From Sinonovacula constricta (Eukaryota > Mollusca > Bivalvia > Cardiida > Solecurtidae), in NCBI GenBank assembly GCA_007844125.1, contig CM017573.1, positions 8,281,179 through 8,345,178 of the forward strand: a stretch of DNA of 64,000 nt, given 5' to 3'. A model generated the notes under the pieces. That model saw nothing but the letters and a program-made list of their open reading frames with translations, was not told the DNA's origin and made no database searches. Below are positions 1 through 11,845 of the stretch, piece after piece; positions within the stretch are counted from its first letter, which is position 1; every line of letters starts with the position of its first letter. Position numbers and translations under genes: made by a program.

Positions 1-1790
1 TCAACAGATAACGGGTGTCCTTTGTTTACAGGTTAATTATAGAACGATTTTCCTTTGGGGAATATTGATGGGTCCATTGAAAGCAGGTGTCTGCTGTTCT
101 CAGGTGTCCCTTAGCTCAGGCTGACATGTATATGTATCTGTAGATTTCCTCGTTTAGTACTTCATTTTTAAGCCATAATTGTACATACAAATACAGACTT
201 CAACCTCAAATTAATTATAAATAGCAATAAACAAGAGCATATGATAATTAAAGAACTTTTTGAGGGACCGGTTGGGGACTACTGTATTGCCTGCAATACT
301 ATCAAATGCTTGTTGCTTTATGTCTTAAAAATGCACACTGAATCAGAAAAACAAATACAGCTTATTCCTAGTCAATACAAATATATAACTAAAACTATAT
401 ATTTTTATTTGTATATATTTTTATTTGTTAATACTTAAAACATACATGTATTGTTGTGACTAGTTTAACTCTGAACTTTGGCATGTATACATTGTCAAAA
501 CAACATACAACAATAGAGAAACGTTCTGTCAATAAAAATAAACTTACTGCATCAAACATACATAAACAATTCAGATAATGGAGTTTCTACATTTACTCAA
601 TTTATAATTAGTATACCAAAATATGTAAACCAGGGTTCCCTTGATATGACATGTTGAAACTATATGTCAGCAGTAGGTTATAAGCTCTTTCAATAATGTA
701 GGATATAATTATATCAAAATTAAACACACGCCAAGAAGACAACACCTTCAATGTTGTTAGTTGTTTTATGTGATCTTTTTCTCAAAATTCTGATATAATA
801 AAAAAAAGGTTGACATCTAACAACTCAATAGTAGAGCAGAGCAACAGGCATGGGGCAGAGACGTCTCTGGGTCAGGGGATTCATCACTGTTGTGTTATTC
901 CTAAAATCAGTATACAAAGACAATTAAGTGCATACTCTATAGGAAACAGTATAATCTAATTATACTTATGTTCAAATATTAATAGGTGATCGTGGTTCTC
1001 TTTTTCTTTCCAATTTGAGATCCCCTAAACACTTAAACTTTTCCACCACCATTCTTTGAGCAGTCTTCCTTCTGTGTCTCCAAGCAACAACTTATTTATT
1101 TTAGTTAAATATTTTGTCTTTCTCCGTGGAGTTTTGGCAAATACAAGCCATAATAAATACAACCAGTTACACAGTATAAGCTATGGAAGTATTTATGGAA
1201 AAAAGGGCAGCAAAAATTGGGCCTAAATGGGACGTTGTCTAGGAATTCGGGTTCTTTGTTTACACGTGGTTACGATATGTTTACTACCGATTCATGGAAA
1301 ACTCAAAGCAGGCAATGAATACACATACAAAGAAGATATTTAACTTCAATCCATTTTAAGTTGATTCATTTTCTCTGTTTTATTTGTCAGCTTTATGCTA
1401 TTTTTTTTATGTGAAACCCTGACCGGATGTCTTTCTATAAATCCCGGTGGTGGCGCTGCGAAATTGGAAGATATTCACGCACCTTGCGGAGTCGGCGGTC
1501 CCGTTATAATATGTCTTTGGAAATATAGATGGCTCATACAAGCTGTGAAACCTACTTGACATATACATTTATTTATATTTATTACATTGTGTTCAGTGCA
1601 ATACAATAGTATAGGCAAATATGTTTATACACATATATGGTGTAACTTTGACTTACCTGTTCCATGACTCTTGTTCCTCTGGTTTCATTTTCTCTCATTA
1701 CAGTTTTTATTTGTAAACATGCATTTAAAGTAATTTTTCACAGTAATTACTTTTAAGGTTCTTGCATTATAGAAATGTTTTATCAGTCCC
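1..1790. other. AT-rich non-coding stretch
   Basis: No reading frame here resembles a known protein; short open frames are what chance gives in AT-rich DNA. One ~32-bp stretch (231-262) recurs almost unchanged at 2463-2494, just before the first Myb/SANT exon, so it is a repeat. The part near 1430-1520 is more GC-rich, but I see no exon in it. Confidence 0.6.
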
Positions 1791-1796
1791 CTACCG

Positions 1797-2455
1797 GTGT
1801 TCACACTGGAGGGGACTATAGGTTTACCCTCCGTCCATCAGTCCGTCAGTCAGTCAGTAAGTCAGTCTGTCTGTCTGTCTGTCCGCTACAAATCTGGATC
1901 CTTTGATAACTTAAAAACTAATAAAGCTAGTCGCATGAAACTTGGTATGTTAATAGGTAGCAATGTGTACAATATGCACGCGCAACATTTGGGTCCCTAC
2001 CTTGAAGGTCAAGGTCACAGCATGACTTTGAAGCAAAATCGTGTCCGGCCCATAATTTCGTTATTTGAAGTCGGATTTTAAAACTATTTCACAGAAATAA
2101 TCACCATATTGAGATAACATGTCGCGAGCAAGATTTGGGTCGCTACCTTGAAGGTCAAGGTCAAAGCATGCCCTTGAAGCAAAAATGTGTCCGCCCCATA
2201 ACTTTGTTATTTGAAGTCAGGTTTTACAACTATTTCACAGAAATGATCACCATATTGAGATGACGTGTCGCAAACAACATTTGGGTCGATACCTTGAAGG
2301 TCAAGGTCACAGCATGACCTTGCAGCAAAATCGTGTCCGGCCCATAACTTTGTTATTTGAAGTCGGATTTTACAACTATTTCACAGAAATAAACACCATA
2401 TTGAGATGACGTGTCGCGCACAACATTTGGGTCGCTACCTTGAAGGCCATAATTA
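1797..2455 (+). repeat. Dispersed repeat with three tandem 146-bp units
   Basis: A simple-sequence lead (GTCA/GTCT runs at about 1845-1885) is followed by units starting with the phrase CTTGAAGGTCAAGG at 2001, 2147, 2293 and, as a partial unit, 2439. The spacing is exactly 146 bp each time. Each unit carries the same blocks (GTGTCCGGCCCATAA, TTATTTGAAGTC, CACCATATTGAGAT). The open frame at 1797-2081 merely runs through the repeat and is not a gene. Repeats of this style are common in bivalve genomes (general knowledge); the family name is not assigned. Confidence 0.85.
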
Positions 2456-2519
2456 TACAAAAACAGGAGCGTATGATAATTAAAGAACTTTTTTTAAGTT
2501 AACATTTCTTTTATTTAAG

Positions 2520-3864
2520 GGAGAACCTGGAAACATGAGGCGGTCGTTCTTCTGATTGAATTGTATGCACACTTTAAGGACAAGTTTGCATCGCCCCTCT
2601 ACAAACAGAAGAATATTTGGAAAGATGTAGCCTTCAAAATTAATGAAAAAGGATACAGGTACAGTCCAGAACAGTGTGACAAAAAGTTCCGTAACCTCAA
2701 ACATAGGTAATGAGCCTGCCAAGCTGTAAAGTTATGACTTCAATAGATGTATGACAGTATGTGCTGAAACTAGATAGGTCATATAAATGATACCTATGCT
2801 CTTATTTGTTACTAAGGTGGGTATGAAATTAGTTTAAGATTCAATTTTAAAGTGTCCATTCCTGTGATCACATAGATTTTTTATTAGTACATGGCAGCAG
2901 TATGTCACCATTGAATAAATAATTAATGTTTGGAAGTATTTCTTATTAAAAAAACAAGCTCTTTTGATGAATAATAAGTTGCCATGTATGTGATGTATAC
3001 ATTCAAGCTTAACTTTCTGTTGGTCTTCTAGATACAAGGTGAAACGTGAAAAGTCGGGCCGAGGGAGAATAAAGTGGGAATATTTTGAATTGATGGACGA
3101 AATTTTAGCAGGAGATCCTACTGTAAGACCAGTATCTTCAGGTAATATTTATTTTGTTTGTGCCACAATTGCACACACTGCTGCTTTTCATTGAATCTGC
3201 CTTAACTTTATTTTCTCTTTTATCAAGATGCTTCTCTTTTTTCCTTAAAAACAGAAATAGTTCAATATACTTATAACAAAATGTATAGTCATATAACTCT
3301 AGTTCATAGTTTTACTACTTGCCTATTTTTGAACAAACCAGAATATTATGAAACTTTTATGCAACTACTGGGATATGATATTGTTACCTTTTTTCTTATT
3401 TAGGCAAACCTGCGGATCCCTCCTTTTCCTTTAATTCATGATTATTAATGTATATGTACTCAAAACAGGTCGTTGTTTTAATTTCAGATGAATTGATAGT
3501 ACAAAATAAGCCGCCACTTCCTCCATCCCGACGACAAACTACAAACTCCCAGTCATCTACAACCTCCCAGCACCCTACTGATCACACTTCACCCACACAG
3601 ACCTTACAGCCTGCAGCATCTCCACAGAGACTGAGTAGAGGTTCAGCCCCATCGTCCAACTCTGGGGAGGAGACTCCTGTAGTCAGAAAGAGAAGGCGGA
3701 GCTCAGCTTCATCTCAGGATCCTCCGGAGTGGCTGGCTAAATACTTAGAGAGAAGTGAAGCCAGGATGGACAAGCTGGAGGAAACAGTGGCACGCCTCAC
3801 CAGGATGTCTTCAGAAAGAAATTTAATTCTTTCTAAAATAGCAGATGCATTAACTAAAAGATAA
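2520..3864 (+). CDS. Myb/SANT-like DNA-binding protein of a Harbinger transposon (3 exons)
   Basis: Three exons join with correct phase: 2520-2706 (acceptor TTATTTAAG, donor GTAATG), 3032-3141 (donor GTAATA) and 3488-3864 (acceptor ATTTCAG, stop TAA). Exon 1 encodes a Myb/SANT-like fold with spaced tryptophans (TWKHEAVVLLIELY, then IWKDVAFKI, then a basic CDKKFRNLKHRYK end). Exon 2 adds the usual KWEYFELMDEIL helix. Exon 3 has a Ser/Thr/Pro-rich linker, a basic patch (RKRRR) and a C-terminal heptad helix suited to dimerisation. Harbinger elements carry such a protein as the partner that takes the transposase into the nucleus and onto the element ends (family knowledge). The start codon is missing from exon 1, so an upstream exon is lost or unseen. 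No stop interrupts the frame. It faces the transposase gene at 6.6-8.1 kb. Confidence 0.75.
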
Positions 3865-4440
3865 TGTATATTTCATTTTATTATTCAGACAAAAGAGTGA
3901 AACCCTTCCCTTAATTGTAAGGTCTAATGTTGTCTAGTTTTGGCCATCTTTTTGTCAATTCAGGGTTTTCGCTAAAATTATTTAAAGTAGGTCCAATTAA
4001 CTTTTGAGCAGACTAGACCATGCAAGTGATGAAGGCTCAAAGCGATGCTGGCAAGGTGGGGGTCGGGAGTTCGTCCAGAGAAAAAAAATTAATTCTAGGT
4101 GCCATTTCCTGCATTGTGAGTGATATTTTGTCTCTAAAATACAATTAAGAAAAAAAAATCAAACAATCACTTTTATTGACATTTCAGCACAGTCATATGA
4201 ATATATTTTAGGTCTTAGATTTCCCTATATTTAAAGTTATAAACTTAAAAGTGAAAATTTGGAGATAACTATCATTAGATTTTCAATACTGGAGCAGTAA
4301 CTGTTAGGTACTTCACATTTAGAGTTTATCATTCCAAATGCTACATTCCTTAGAGTATGCAGCCTCATAATCAGATTGGGAATCTTCGGAATCATAATTC
4401 TGGTAAATGTCTAGAGTTAGCTTTTTTAATGCAATGTCAA
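3865..4440. other. Non-coding stretch between Myb gene and hAT fragment
   Basis: I see only AT-rich sequence and degenerate frames. The 3' UTR and polyadenylation region of the Myb/SANT gene probably lie in the first few hundred bases, but no convincing AATAAA-plus-GT-rich pair stands out. Confidence 0.4.
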
Positions 4441-4907
4441 CTGCCATCCTGATCATGTCCTGTGTTGGGGCAATATCATCAGTCTGAACACAAGATTGAT
4501 TAGTTCTACTTGTTCAAAATGTTGAGAGAAGTAGTCTGTTTCACTGGTATCTTCCTTCTCATGTCCAAACAAATTCTCTAGCACATTCTGAATAACAGAA
4601 AAGATGTCTCTACCCGCTGTTTCTCACGACAATAATACTGCACAAATGTTTTCAGGTTTTCAGTCAACGAAACATCTGCCACTTCATCTGTCAGCATTCC
4701 GAAAGCTGCTTTTTTCACCCTGCGTAATAATTCATTCTTGACCGATTTTCTTGACCAAGAATTAGAAATATCTCCCTTTGTATGTATTTCAAAATTGAGC
4801 ATTGGAATAAATGTTTGAGAAGAAAGAGTTTGTTTGAAAATAGGCAGTAGCGAATGCTTGTTCAAGTACTGAAATTTCAGTTTCTGCCTTATGTTTACTT
4901 TCTTCAT
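4440..4907 (-). pseudogene. hAT/DUF4371-type transposase fragment
   Basis: The frame from 4907 down to 4578 contains FGMLTDEVADVSLTENL, the DUF4371 signature found in hAT-derived proteins: an acidic 'DE' motif followed by a statement that the protein differs from known sister lineages. Downstream the similarity continues in another frame (QNVLENLFGHEKE and beyond), so the copy has at least one frameshift. Only a small middle part of a ~600-residue protein is present; catalytic residues and the dimerisation domain are missing. It sits between the two Harbinger genes and was probably inserted there. It is not expected to make a working product. Confidence 0.55.
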
Positions 4908-4909
4908 GA

Positions 4910-6360
4910 AAGTTTTGTTTCCTTTTGTTTTGGTTCCTTGTTTGAAAACACCTGGCCTGGGTCGTCTTTAATTTTGTTACAAAAAAGGCAAAGCAATATT
5001 CATTCTATTATGCCCTGTATAATTTGGTACTTGTATATATATTATTTTATTATTTACTAATTGTTTGATTATTTAGTGTTTACTGATGTATAAATTTATT
5101 ACACTGCCAATAAGCATGTTTTTTTTCTTTTTGCATTATGCATCATGTTTGTGACATGAAGATCGATGCAAAGTTTGTTTGCATGTAAATATTGATGTGT
5201 GAGCATGAATGTATGTGTGTGTTTGTGTGAGCGCTATTATGCATGGTAAATATTTTTTATACATATCGTGTGTACTTGTATGAAACTATAAATACAATAA
5301 TTTCTCTTTCCTTGAATGCACATCTGCATTTTTTATCTTCTGCATGAAAGTTTGTGAGGTTTTTGTTATAATTCTGTGTTACATATCTAATGACCATTGT
5401 TTTGTAGTCAATACCTTTCCAGTGGTTTCATGAAGAAAATTAAAGACAATTAAAAGAAAAACCTTCTATCACCATAATTGCTCGATTAAATTCCATTTGA
5501 ACTTTCTGAAAATTTACATTTTTTTATTATCTTTGTGTACTGCATTAATAACAGTAGTTCAACCACAAATGGTCATGATATTCTGTAAATTTAAATGAAG
5601 GAAATTTATGAAAGGCATCGATGTAACGTCTAGATGCTTAATGGTTACATGATAGCATAGCACACTCAAGTAAAACCAGTTCAAATTATGCATGCTGCCA
5701 ATTTTTAAATTGTCTCCCTTTTGTTGGTAACTTTTTGTTTTGGTAATGTTTGCATTTATATTACGAGAATAAAGCATAACATTGAACATTGGATTGTGTT
5801 ACTTATTCCTTAAAATCCATTATAAGTATGAGTAGAGGTTTAGTAAAACCAACACATTGATTTTAGATTTGAAGTTAATATTTTATTCAAATACTTCACA
5901 ACAAAACAACCAAAGATTCCAATAATTTATAATACAGTTAATAAAGTACCAGTCATCTATGAAGGATCACTTAATATTAAGTAGCTATACCAGCAAAAAA
6001 TGACTTGTGGCAGGTAAGGCATATAAAATATAACAAGATGATATATGAACCTCAAGCAACTGCAACATCACTTTTTTATATACTTCAAAAAGTTGATTTG
6101 AAGGTGAAAGTTTCAACCAGATATTTTTCAACTACGACATAAATTAAAGTTAACTGAAAAGTTTAAAAAAAATGCTGTATATTGGTGCAAAATCTAGTTT
6201 TAGCTGTTATCAATAACCTTTAGTTTATTCAGCAATAATGCACAAAGACTAACATGAGCAAGATGTTGATACTGAAGCAAACTGTTGGATACCAACTTTA
6301 CAAGCACAACAAGCATTAATTTTACCAAAAACTAAAACAATGGTAATTTTTATATTATAT
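4910..6360. other. AT-rich non-coding stretch
   Basis: No protein-like frame on either strand. GT-rich simple sequence lies at about 5205-5230. Short open frames (for example 5559-5789) lack recognisable features and are rejected. Confidence 0.5.
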
Positions 6361-6364
6361 ATAT

Positions 6365-6480
6365 GTAGCCGGGTTATAGGGAGAGAATGAATGTGTAAGC
6401 GGCCCAGTTAGCTCAGTCGGTACAGCATTCGCCCTGTTAGCGAAGTGTCCCGGGTTCGAGTCCCGGACTGGCTGCACATT
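6365..6480 (+). repeat. tRNA-like repeat (SINE-head-like)
   Basis: Bases 6402-6474 fold into an almost complete tRNA cloverleaf. The A box (TAGCTCAGTCGG) and B box (GGTTCGAGTCC) are intact and the T stem is perfect (CCGGG/CCCGG). The anticodon stem is TTCGC/GCGAA, with loop CCTGTTA giving anticodon TGT. Against a working tRNA are a C at the normally invariant U33, a C-C mismatch in the acceptor stem and one in the D stem. A second, more decayed copy lies at 47531-47650 on the other strand and shares the 5' flank (GCCGGGT, AGAGAGAATGA). This makes it a repeat family carrying a Pol III promoter rather than a single tRNA gene. Confidence 0.7.
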
Positions 6481-6645
6481 ATATATGCTATTAATAGTTA
6501 GGTTTTAATATCTTGTTAAAGTTTTGAATAATTGTGGTGGATAAAACATTTAATATTTTGCAAGTCAAGTTTCTGAAAATTATGTATTTTCAGTGTTCCT
6601 ATTTTTTGAAGTTCGTTATTTTTATTGGTTTGTTGTTTACAGTTC

Positions 6646-8109
6646 TCATTTCACATTTTGTAACAAATCTGGTCTCTTTTCTGAAGTCCTACCCTCTTTG
6701 TCAATATCGTGACACCTGACTTGTGTTAAGTCTCTACTGTCTTCACACCTTTCAGTGTCCACCTCCTCAATGTTTATTTGTTCGTTTTCTAAAATGTAGT
6801 TATGCAGGACACAACATAATGAAATGACAATTGGTATTTCATGCTTCAACAGCATATCCAAATGTTTCATCAGCCTGAATTCACATTTTAGCAGGCCAAT
6901 ACTAGTAGCTCTTTCCACATTGGACCTAGCTTTTCCATGCGCCGAGTTAACTTTTTTCTGCTGCTACGTCAGGTGTCCGTTGTCTCTATAAGGGGTGAGA
7001 AGACCTGCAGACAACGGATAGGCTGAATCCCCTAATATGTGGTACCTGTCGGGCAGCCTCTGCAGTTTGTCAGGCACTCTACTGTTTCTGTATACCCGAG
7101 CATCATGGACAGGCCCTGGCCAGCCTGTGTAAACATCCAAAAACTTCAGGTTACTGTCACTAACCACCTGCAGCACAATGCTGGATGACCCCTTTCTGTT
7201 AATAAAGGAACCCCTGTGCTCATTCACTGGGGCAGGGATTGGTATGTGAGTACCATCTATAGCACCCACATGGCCACAACTCCAGGTATGCTGTTAGCTT
7301 GGTAGAATCCTTCCTCCAAAATCTGTAACTCCTGTTCTGTTGTTGGGAACTTGATGTGCTCTCTCGTCAGTTTTACCAGAGCATGGCACGTCCCCATGAC
7401 CGTCAGATGAAGGGTTCCTATAAAAGAAATAATAAATAAAACTATGATATATAATTATTTAAAAATGCCTGGGCACTGATTAACGCCTGCATATGATTAT
7501 CAAGCTCAGTCAATCAATGTTAAAATACTGATTCAAAATACTATGAACATACCCTAGTGAACAACTGAACTATATCAAATCCAAAACAATATATTTCAAG
7601 AGAAGCTGGTTGACATAAGACATTAATAAATAAATAACGATATCAAAATTAATTGAGGTTTAATCAAACGCATTAAATATAATTTTCAAAGAATTTCTTC
7701 TTGTTCCTAAAAAGCTTTAACATAGAGAACTCTGTTAGTTAAAACATTGATCACATACAAACAGGAGGGTGTCATATTATTATCCTGATTAAGTGTTAAG
7801 TCATTTGAGTTGTTAATAAGAATTGATCATAAGAAATAATGAGCTCAATTTAGATTCCTTATATTACATTGAACATTTATGGTCATTGAACATTCTGGCA
7901 ATAGTTGGTGAAGGACCACCCCGACAACATCTAGTTATCAATGTATACAGGTCAGTTAAAACAGTTGGAGACAATTACAAACATAGCCAGAACTAACCTT
8001 TACTAATGCCAAATTGGTCAGCAACACTTCTGTAGGACTCCTGTGTACCGAGCAGCCACAGAGTTGAAAGCAGCTGCTTCTCTACCATCATTGATCTTTC
8101 TCGAGCCAT
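6646..8109 (-). pseudogene. PIF/Harbinger DDE transposase, broken
   Basis: Exon 1 is 8109-7998 (ATG at 8109, donor GTTAGT) and contains a helix-turn-helix-like end (SVADQFGISKG). Exon 2 starts at 7417 (acceptor TTTTATAG) and keeps phase. DDE_Tnp_4 motifs follow: GAIDGTHIPIP (first Asp), HILGDSAYPL (second Asp) and NSAHGKARSNVERA (Glu). Two lesions are visible: a small frameshift at about 7270-7280, just before GAIDGT, and an in-frame TAG at 6964-6966 after GHLT. The reading frame then resumes unchanged to a stop at 6646. With only two lesions this is a fairly young corpse. The enzyme would have cut and pasted the element together with the Myb/SANT partner at 2.5-3.9 kb. Confidence 0.85.
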
Positions 8110-8242
8110 AAAGGGAGATAATTCCTTGCACTAAGGACGTGGTCTAATATGCTAAAATGGAAAATTGGAAAGAATTCTGCAATTCGGTCAACATAAATAA
8201 GACTTAATAGTATGGACTTTTACAAAAAAAAATGCAGAATTT

Positions 8243-9740
8243 GTGGAAATTCAATTAGCCCCATCCTTTTCCTTCAATACAATCTGTCGTCTGCAGTTAT
8301 CACCAGGGAAAAGGCAGATCTGCTGGTTTCCCACTATAAGGATGTCTCACATTGAATATAGAAAATCCGTACTAAACTTTCAGGCTAAATTCGAATCAGA
8401 ACATAAAGATTTACTGCAAGAATAAGGAGAAAACAGGTCAACCTTAAATAATAGCTTCTCTCTTTTGGAACTATAACAAATCATCAGAACAAGGATTAAT
8501 CCCGCCACAGAGAAACATTAAATTTCATATATGCTCTTTAAAAAGATGCCTGAATCTACCCTGAAACTTTGGCCGAGACTTTATAACCAAATATGGGACA
8601 AGGGAGAATACCCAAGCATATGTAGAAAAACTGCCGTTATCTCCATATTTAAGAAAAACAAACCACCAAACGAACCAAAATCATACCGACCCATTAGCCT
8701 CACATCTCATGCAGGTAAATTTCTTGAAGGGATAGTGAAGGTTCGTTTAGAACTCATTTTAGAGTAAAAAAAATCTAATAAATCCTCTCCAATCTGGCTT
8801 CAGGAAAGGCAGGAGCGCATTAGGTCAGCTCGCACGGCTATACCACGATGTCATACATGCTAAAAATCGTAGGCGAAGTGTTGTGGCCATCTTTCTGGAC
8901 CTGCATGTTGCTTTTGATCTGACATAGCAATCGGGCTTACTCTATAAATTTTGAAGGAATATGGGATAACAGGCAATATCTTCATGTATCTGAAGGCCTT
9001 TTTAGACAATAGGACTATACAAGTTAGAATAGAGGGGGAGCTCTCTAAGTCTGAAAAGTTGAAGAGAGGCACCCCCCACCCCCCAGGGCTCGATCCTCTA
9101 CTATCTGCTACTATTTTCGCTCCTGGTAAATGACCTGCCTGAGAGTGTCAAGGGGACTGGAATAGTAATGAGCCAATTTGCGGATGACTCCAGAGATTGG
9201 CTAGCTGGCAAGAATCTAAAATCAACAAGCCCAAAGTGGACTAAATGCCATCTGCTACTGGTGAAATAAATGTGGTTTCAAAAATTCACAAGACAAGTCT
9301 GTAGGCATACTCTCTGGCAACAAACATACAACTAGCTTTGACGTATATTTAGGGAATCAAAAGATTAAATTTGAAAAAGATTTTTTTTTTGAGGGATGAC
9401 TCTTGATACTAGGTTAATTTTCAAAAGCCATATAAATGACATTAAAAGATGTCATATAGACCTGAACATGCTGAGAATGCTTAAGGGGACTAATTATGGG
9501 TCAAACAAACACAGTAGTCTCCTTTAGTCTTTAATATTTCCAAAAATAGAATATGGGTGTCAAATTTATGCTAGTGCACCCATAACATATCTACAAAAAC
9601 TAGATTCTTTTACAAATAAGGCCCTCAGAATAGCCTTGGGTACACTTAACAACGTCCCGAGCCACATTCTAGAACAGGAAGCTGGAATGCCTCTCTTGAA
9701 ACTTAGGAGGGAGGAACAGCAAGTCACAGAGTCTGAGCGA
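8243..9740 (+). pseudogene. Non-LTR retrotransposon reverse transcriptase, decayed
   Basis: The frame at 8531-8767 has the conserved RT entry block (YRPISLTSHAGKFLEGIV) preceded by a KNKPPNEPKS linker, as in Jockey/I-clade ORF2. The frame at 8951-9133 carries the next RT block (YLKAFLDNRTIQVRIEGE). Degenerate thumb and RNase-H-side similarity runs on to about 9740. Several frameshifts and stops break it, and the YADD active site is not in an open frame (a QFADDS-like remnant can be read near 9175-9195). It is the central part of an element that copies its RNA directly onto the target DNA. Confidence 0.7.
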
Positions 9741-9859
9741 GACCATCAAACCCAGTGAATACGATCCTCGGCACCGATTATTACCCTTTGCAATAAAATG
9801 GCAAGATCTACCAAACAAACCTTACCTTTTGGGGCAATAGTTTCAGACCGAGCAGATGA

Positions 9860-11220
9860 GTACGGTGTCGGGGGATGCACTGTGGCGGAGTTGAGACCCT
9901 CTAAGCTAGAACCTTGGTTGCTCTATTCAGACTAAAAATATACCTGGATACACAGCCTATTTAAGTTACTTTCAATCAATCTCAAATCAAAACTCATGTG
10001 GAGGGATGACATTGTATATTAAGAATGGAATAACCAGGTAGTTGGAGTGGATAACATCAGGGACCAAATTGGGGACATTAATGTTGAGTTGCAAATTATA
10101 AACCTTATTTTTGATAGATATCCCTTTACTATTGCTAACGTTTACTCGAGGGGCTGGTCCCCAGAAGTAACAGATAAATTAAGCTCAATTTTGGATCATT
10201 AGCATAAAGACTGTGATTACTGGGGACTTCAACGTTCACCATCCAGCTTGGGGTTCTACCAGAAAAGACCGTCAAGGGGAAGTTATTTATATCTGGGTAG
10301 ATAAATTAAATCAAGTCCTACTAAATGACGTCAATCTAGTCAGAATAGGCCAGGTCCTAACCTGTTTAGATCTAACAATCACCAGTCCAAAATTTGTGGC
10401 CCTTTCAGATTGGGGAGTACTAATAGACACATGAGGTTCGAATCATTTCCCAATCTTAACATCTCTACAAATTGACATCACTCAAGAGCCAAAAATTAAA
10501 TCTTAGGAAAAACTAAATTACAAAAAGCAGATTGGGAATTATTTGGTAAATTATGTAAGGGGATTCAGCCTGACAAGATCTATTCCAGCAATACAGATGA
10601 ACACTGCCAGCTCCTCACAGATAAACTGCTGTCCATTGCAAGGGAGACCATTCCAGCCTGTAAAAATAAAAATAAGAAAACACATAATGTACAGTGGTGG
10701 AATGAAGCTTGTTCTGATGCAATAAAGGGGGGAAAAAAAGCTTTAAATAAATTGAAAAAGAACCCAGGTAGCACAGAGTAATAAATATTAAATTTAAACC
10801 CTAGCTGTTCTCCCTGCAACACTATTAATGATGAGTCACACTTTCTGCTGCAGGGCAGTGTCCACCGGGAAAAATTCTAGAAGTATTCAGGAATATCAAC
10901 ATACCATCAACCCTACCAAATCTATTGTTCCCACTTAAAGAACTACAACACCAAATCTTCCAAGCTCTTGGTGAATATATTAAATATGTGATATGATAGG
11001 GAAGATCTAATAGTAATAACATTTAATTATATTGGAAAGGATAAATGCCTGAGAAGAAAGACTTAACAATCAAAAATAAATTAAAATATAATAAAATAGA
11101 ACAACTGTAGTCGACAGGCGTGTATCGAGACGGGTCCACATCAGAATTGAACTGATAATTCAACTAAGAATTGCACTTGCATGGACCAACGCCTGTTTTT
11201 GCCAGTCGGCTACATTTTTC
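9860..11220 (+). pseudogene. Non-LTR endonuclease segment, ORF2 tail and 3' UTR
   Basis: The segment 9980-10440 reads as an APE-type endonuclease: a GGMTLYIKNGI block, then GDFNVHHPAWGS at 10219-10254, the catalytic Asp/Asn motif. The linker towards RT follows (10500-10790, frame changes). At 10800-11000 comes a C-x-C...H-type tail (CNTINDESHFLLQ) that normally ends ORF2. In an intact element the order is endonuclease, RT, tail. Here RT (8.2-9.7 kb) precedes the endonuclease, so two copies are joined or one was rearranged. The stretch to about 11220 looks like the element's 3' UTR. Confidence 0.65.
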
Positions 11221-11539
11221 ACATTTTTAATCATATAATTAGTCCTTTCATCAAAATTGAAACATGAACAGACTATCCGATTTGTATATTGAAAGTTAAT
11301 AAAATTAGCATACCCCATATATATTAATATATTATTATTAGGAATGAAATGATACTATGAAGGATATATTCATCTAGGACAACATTTAAGTATATCCATA
11401 ATAAATAGAAGCCATCTACTCCCACATAAGTAAGAGTAGTAAGACTCCAGTAGTATTAATTTCAGTATAGTAATACTATCAAAAGTGGCTTCTACCTTAC
11501 TACCCTTCTTGACATATTATATCTATGTACATATATATA

Positions 11540-11845
11540 CATCTTATAGGGGTCTCCTGGGTGAAGTCATCATCAGAGATTCTAGTGCGGCCTGTCCGGA
11601 TCAGCCCGTGGCCACGACCCAAGAATCTTGGACTTGGGCCGGAGGAAGTTGGGAGGACTGGACTCTGCAGGCTCCTTTTTAAAAATAAAAATACATGATA
11701 ATGTAGTTAATAGGGACCATTTTTTTCAAGTACTGTCATCCAGTGAGTTCTAGCACAGCCTGTTCGGATCAGCCCCTGGCCGTGGCCCGAGAGGCTCAGG
11801 CTTGGGTCGGGGGATGTCGGGAGGACTTGTCTCCGCTAAACCTAA
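11540..11845 (+). repeat. Direct duplication of a ~110-bp GC-richer unit
   Basis: The units at about 11551-11670 and 11735-11835 share the blocks GCCTGT-CGGATCAGCCC-TGGCC, CTTGG, GGGA-GT-GGGAGGACT in the same order. The frame 11485-11682 runs through unit 1 and has no other support. The flanks (11221-11480 and 11850-12960) are non-coding as far as I can see, apart from a 24-bp tandem duplication at about 12755-12803. Confidence 0.6.

Larger units (their letters stand above)
2460..8160. mobile_element. PIF/Harbinger-like DNA transposon, outer limits uncertain
   Basis: The two genes that define autonomous Harbinger elements are both present and converge on each other. I could not find the terminal inverted repeats or the 3-bp target duplication by eye, so the limits given are only the outer edges of the genes. 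Nested material (hAT fragment, tRNA-like repeat) enlarges the spacing. The intron at 7418-7997 holds nothing recognisable. Confidence 0.6.

Noticed and set aside
1797..2081. 94-codon frame at the tandem repeat
   Set aside because: It lies wholly within dispersed repeat and simple sequence.
6402..6474. Functional tRNA-Thr(TGT) gene
   Set aside because: C33, mismatches in acceptor and D stems, and a second repeat copy with the same flank argue for a repeat.
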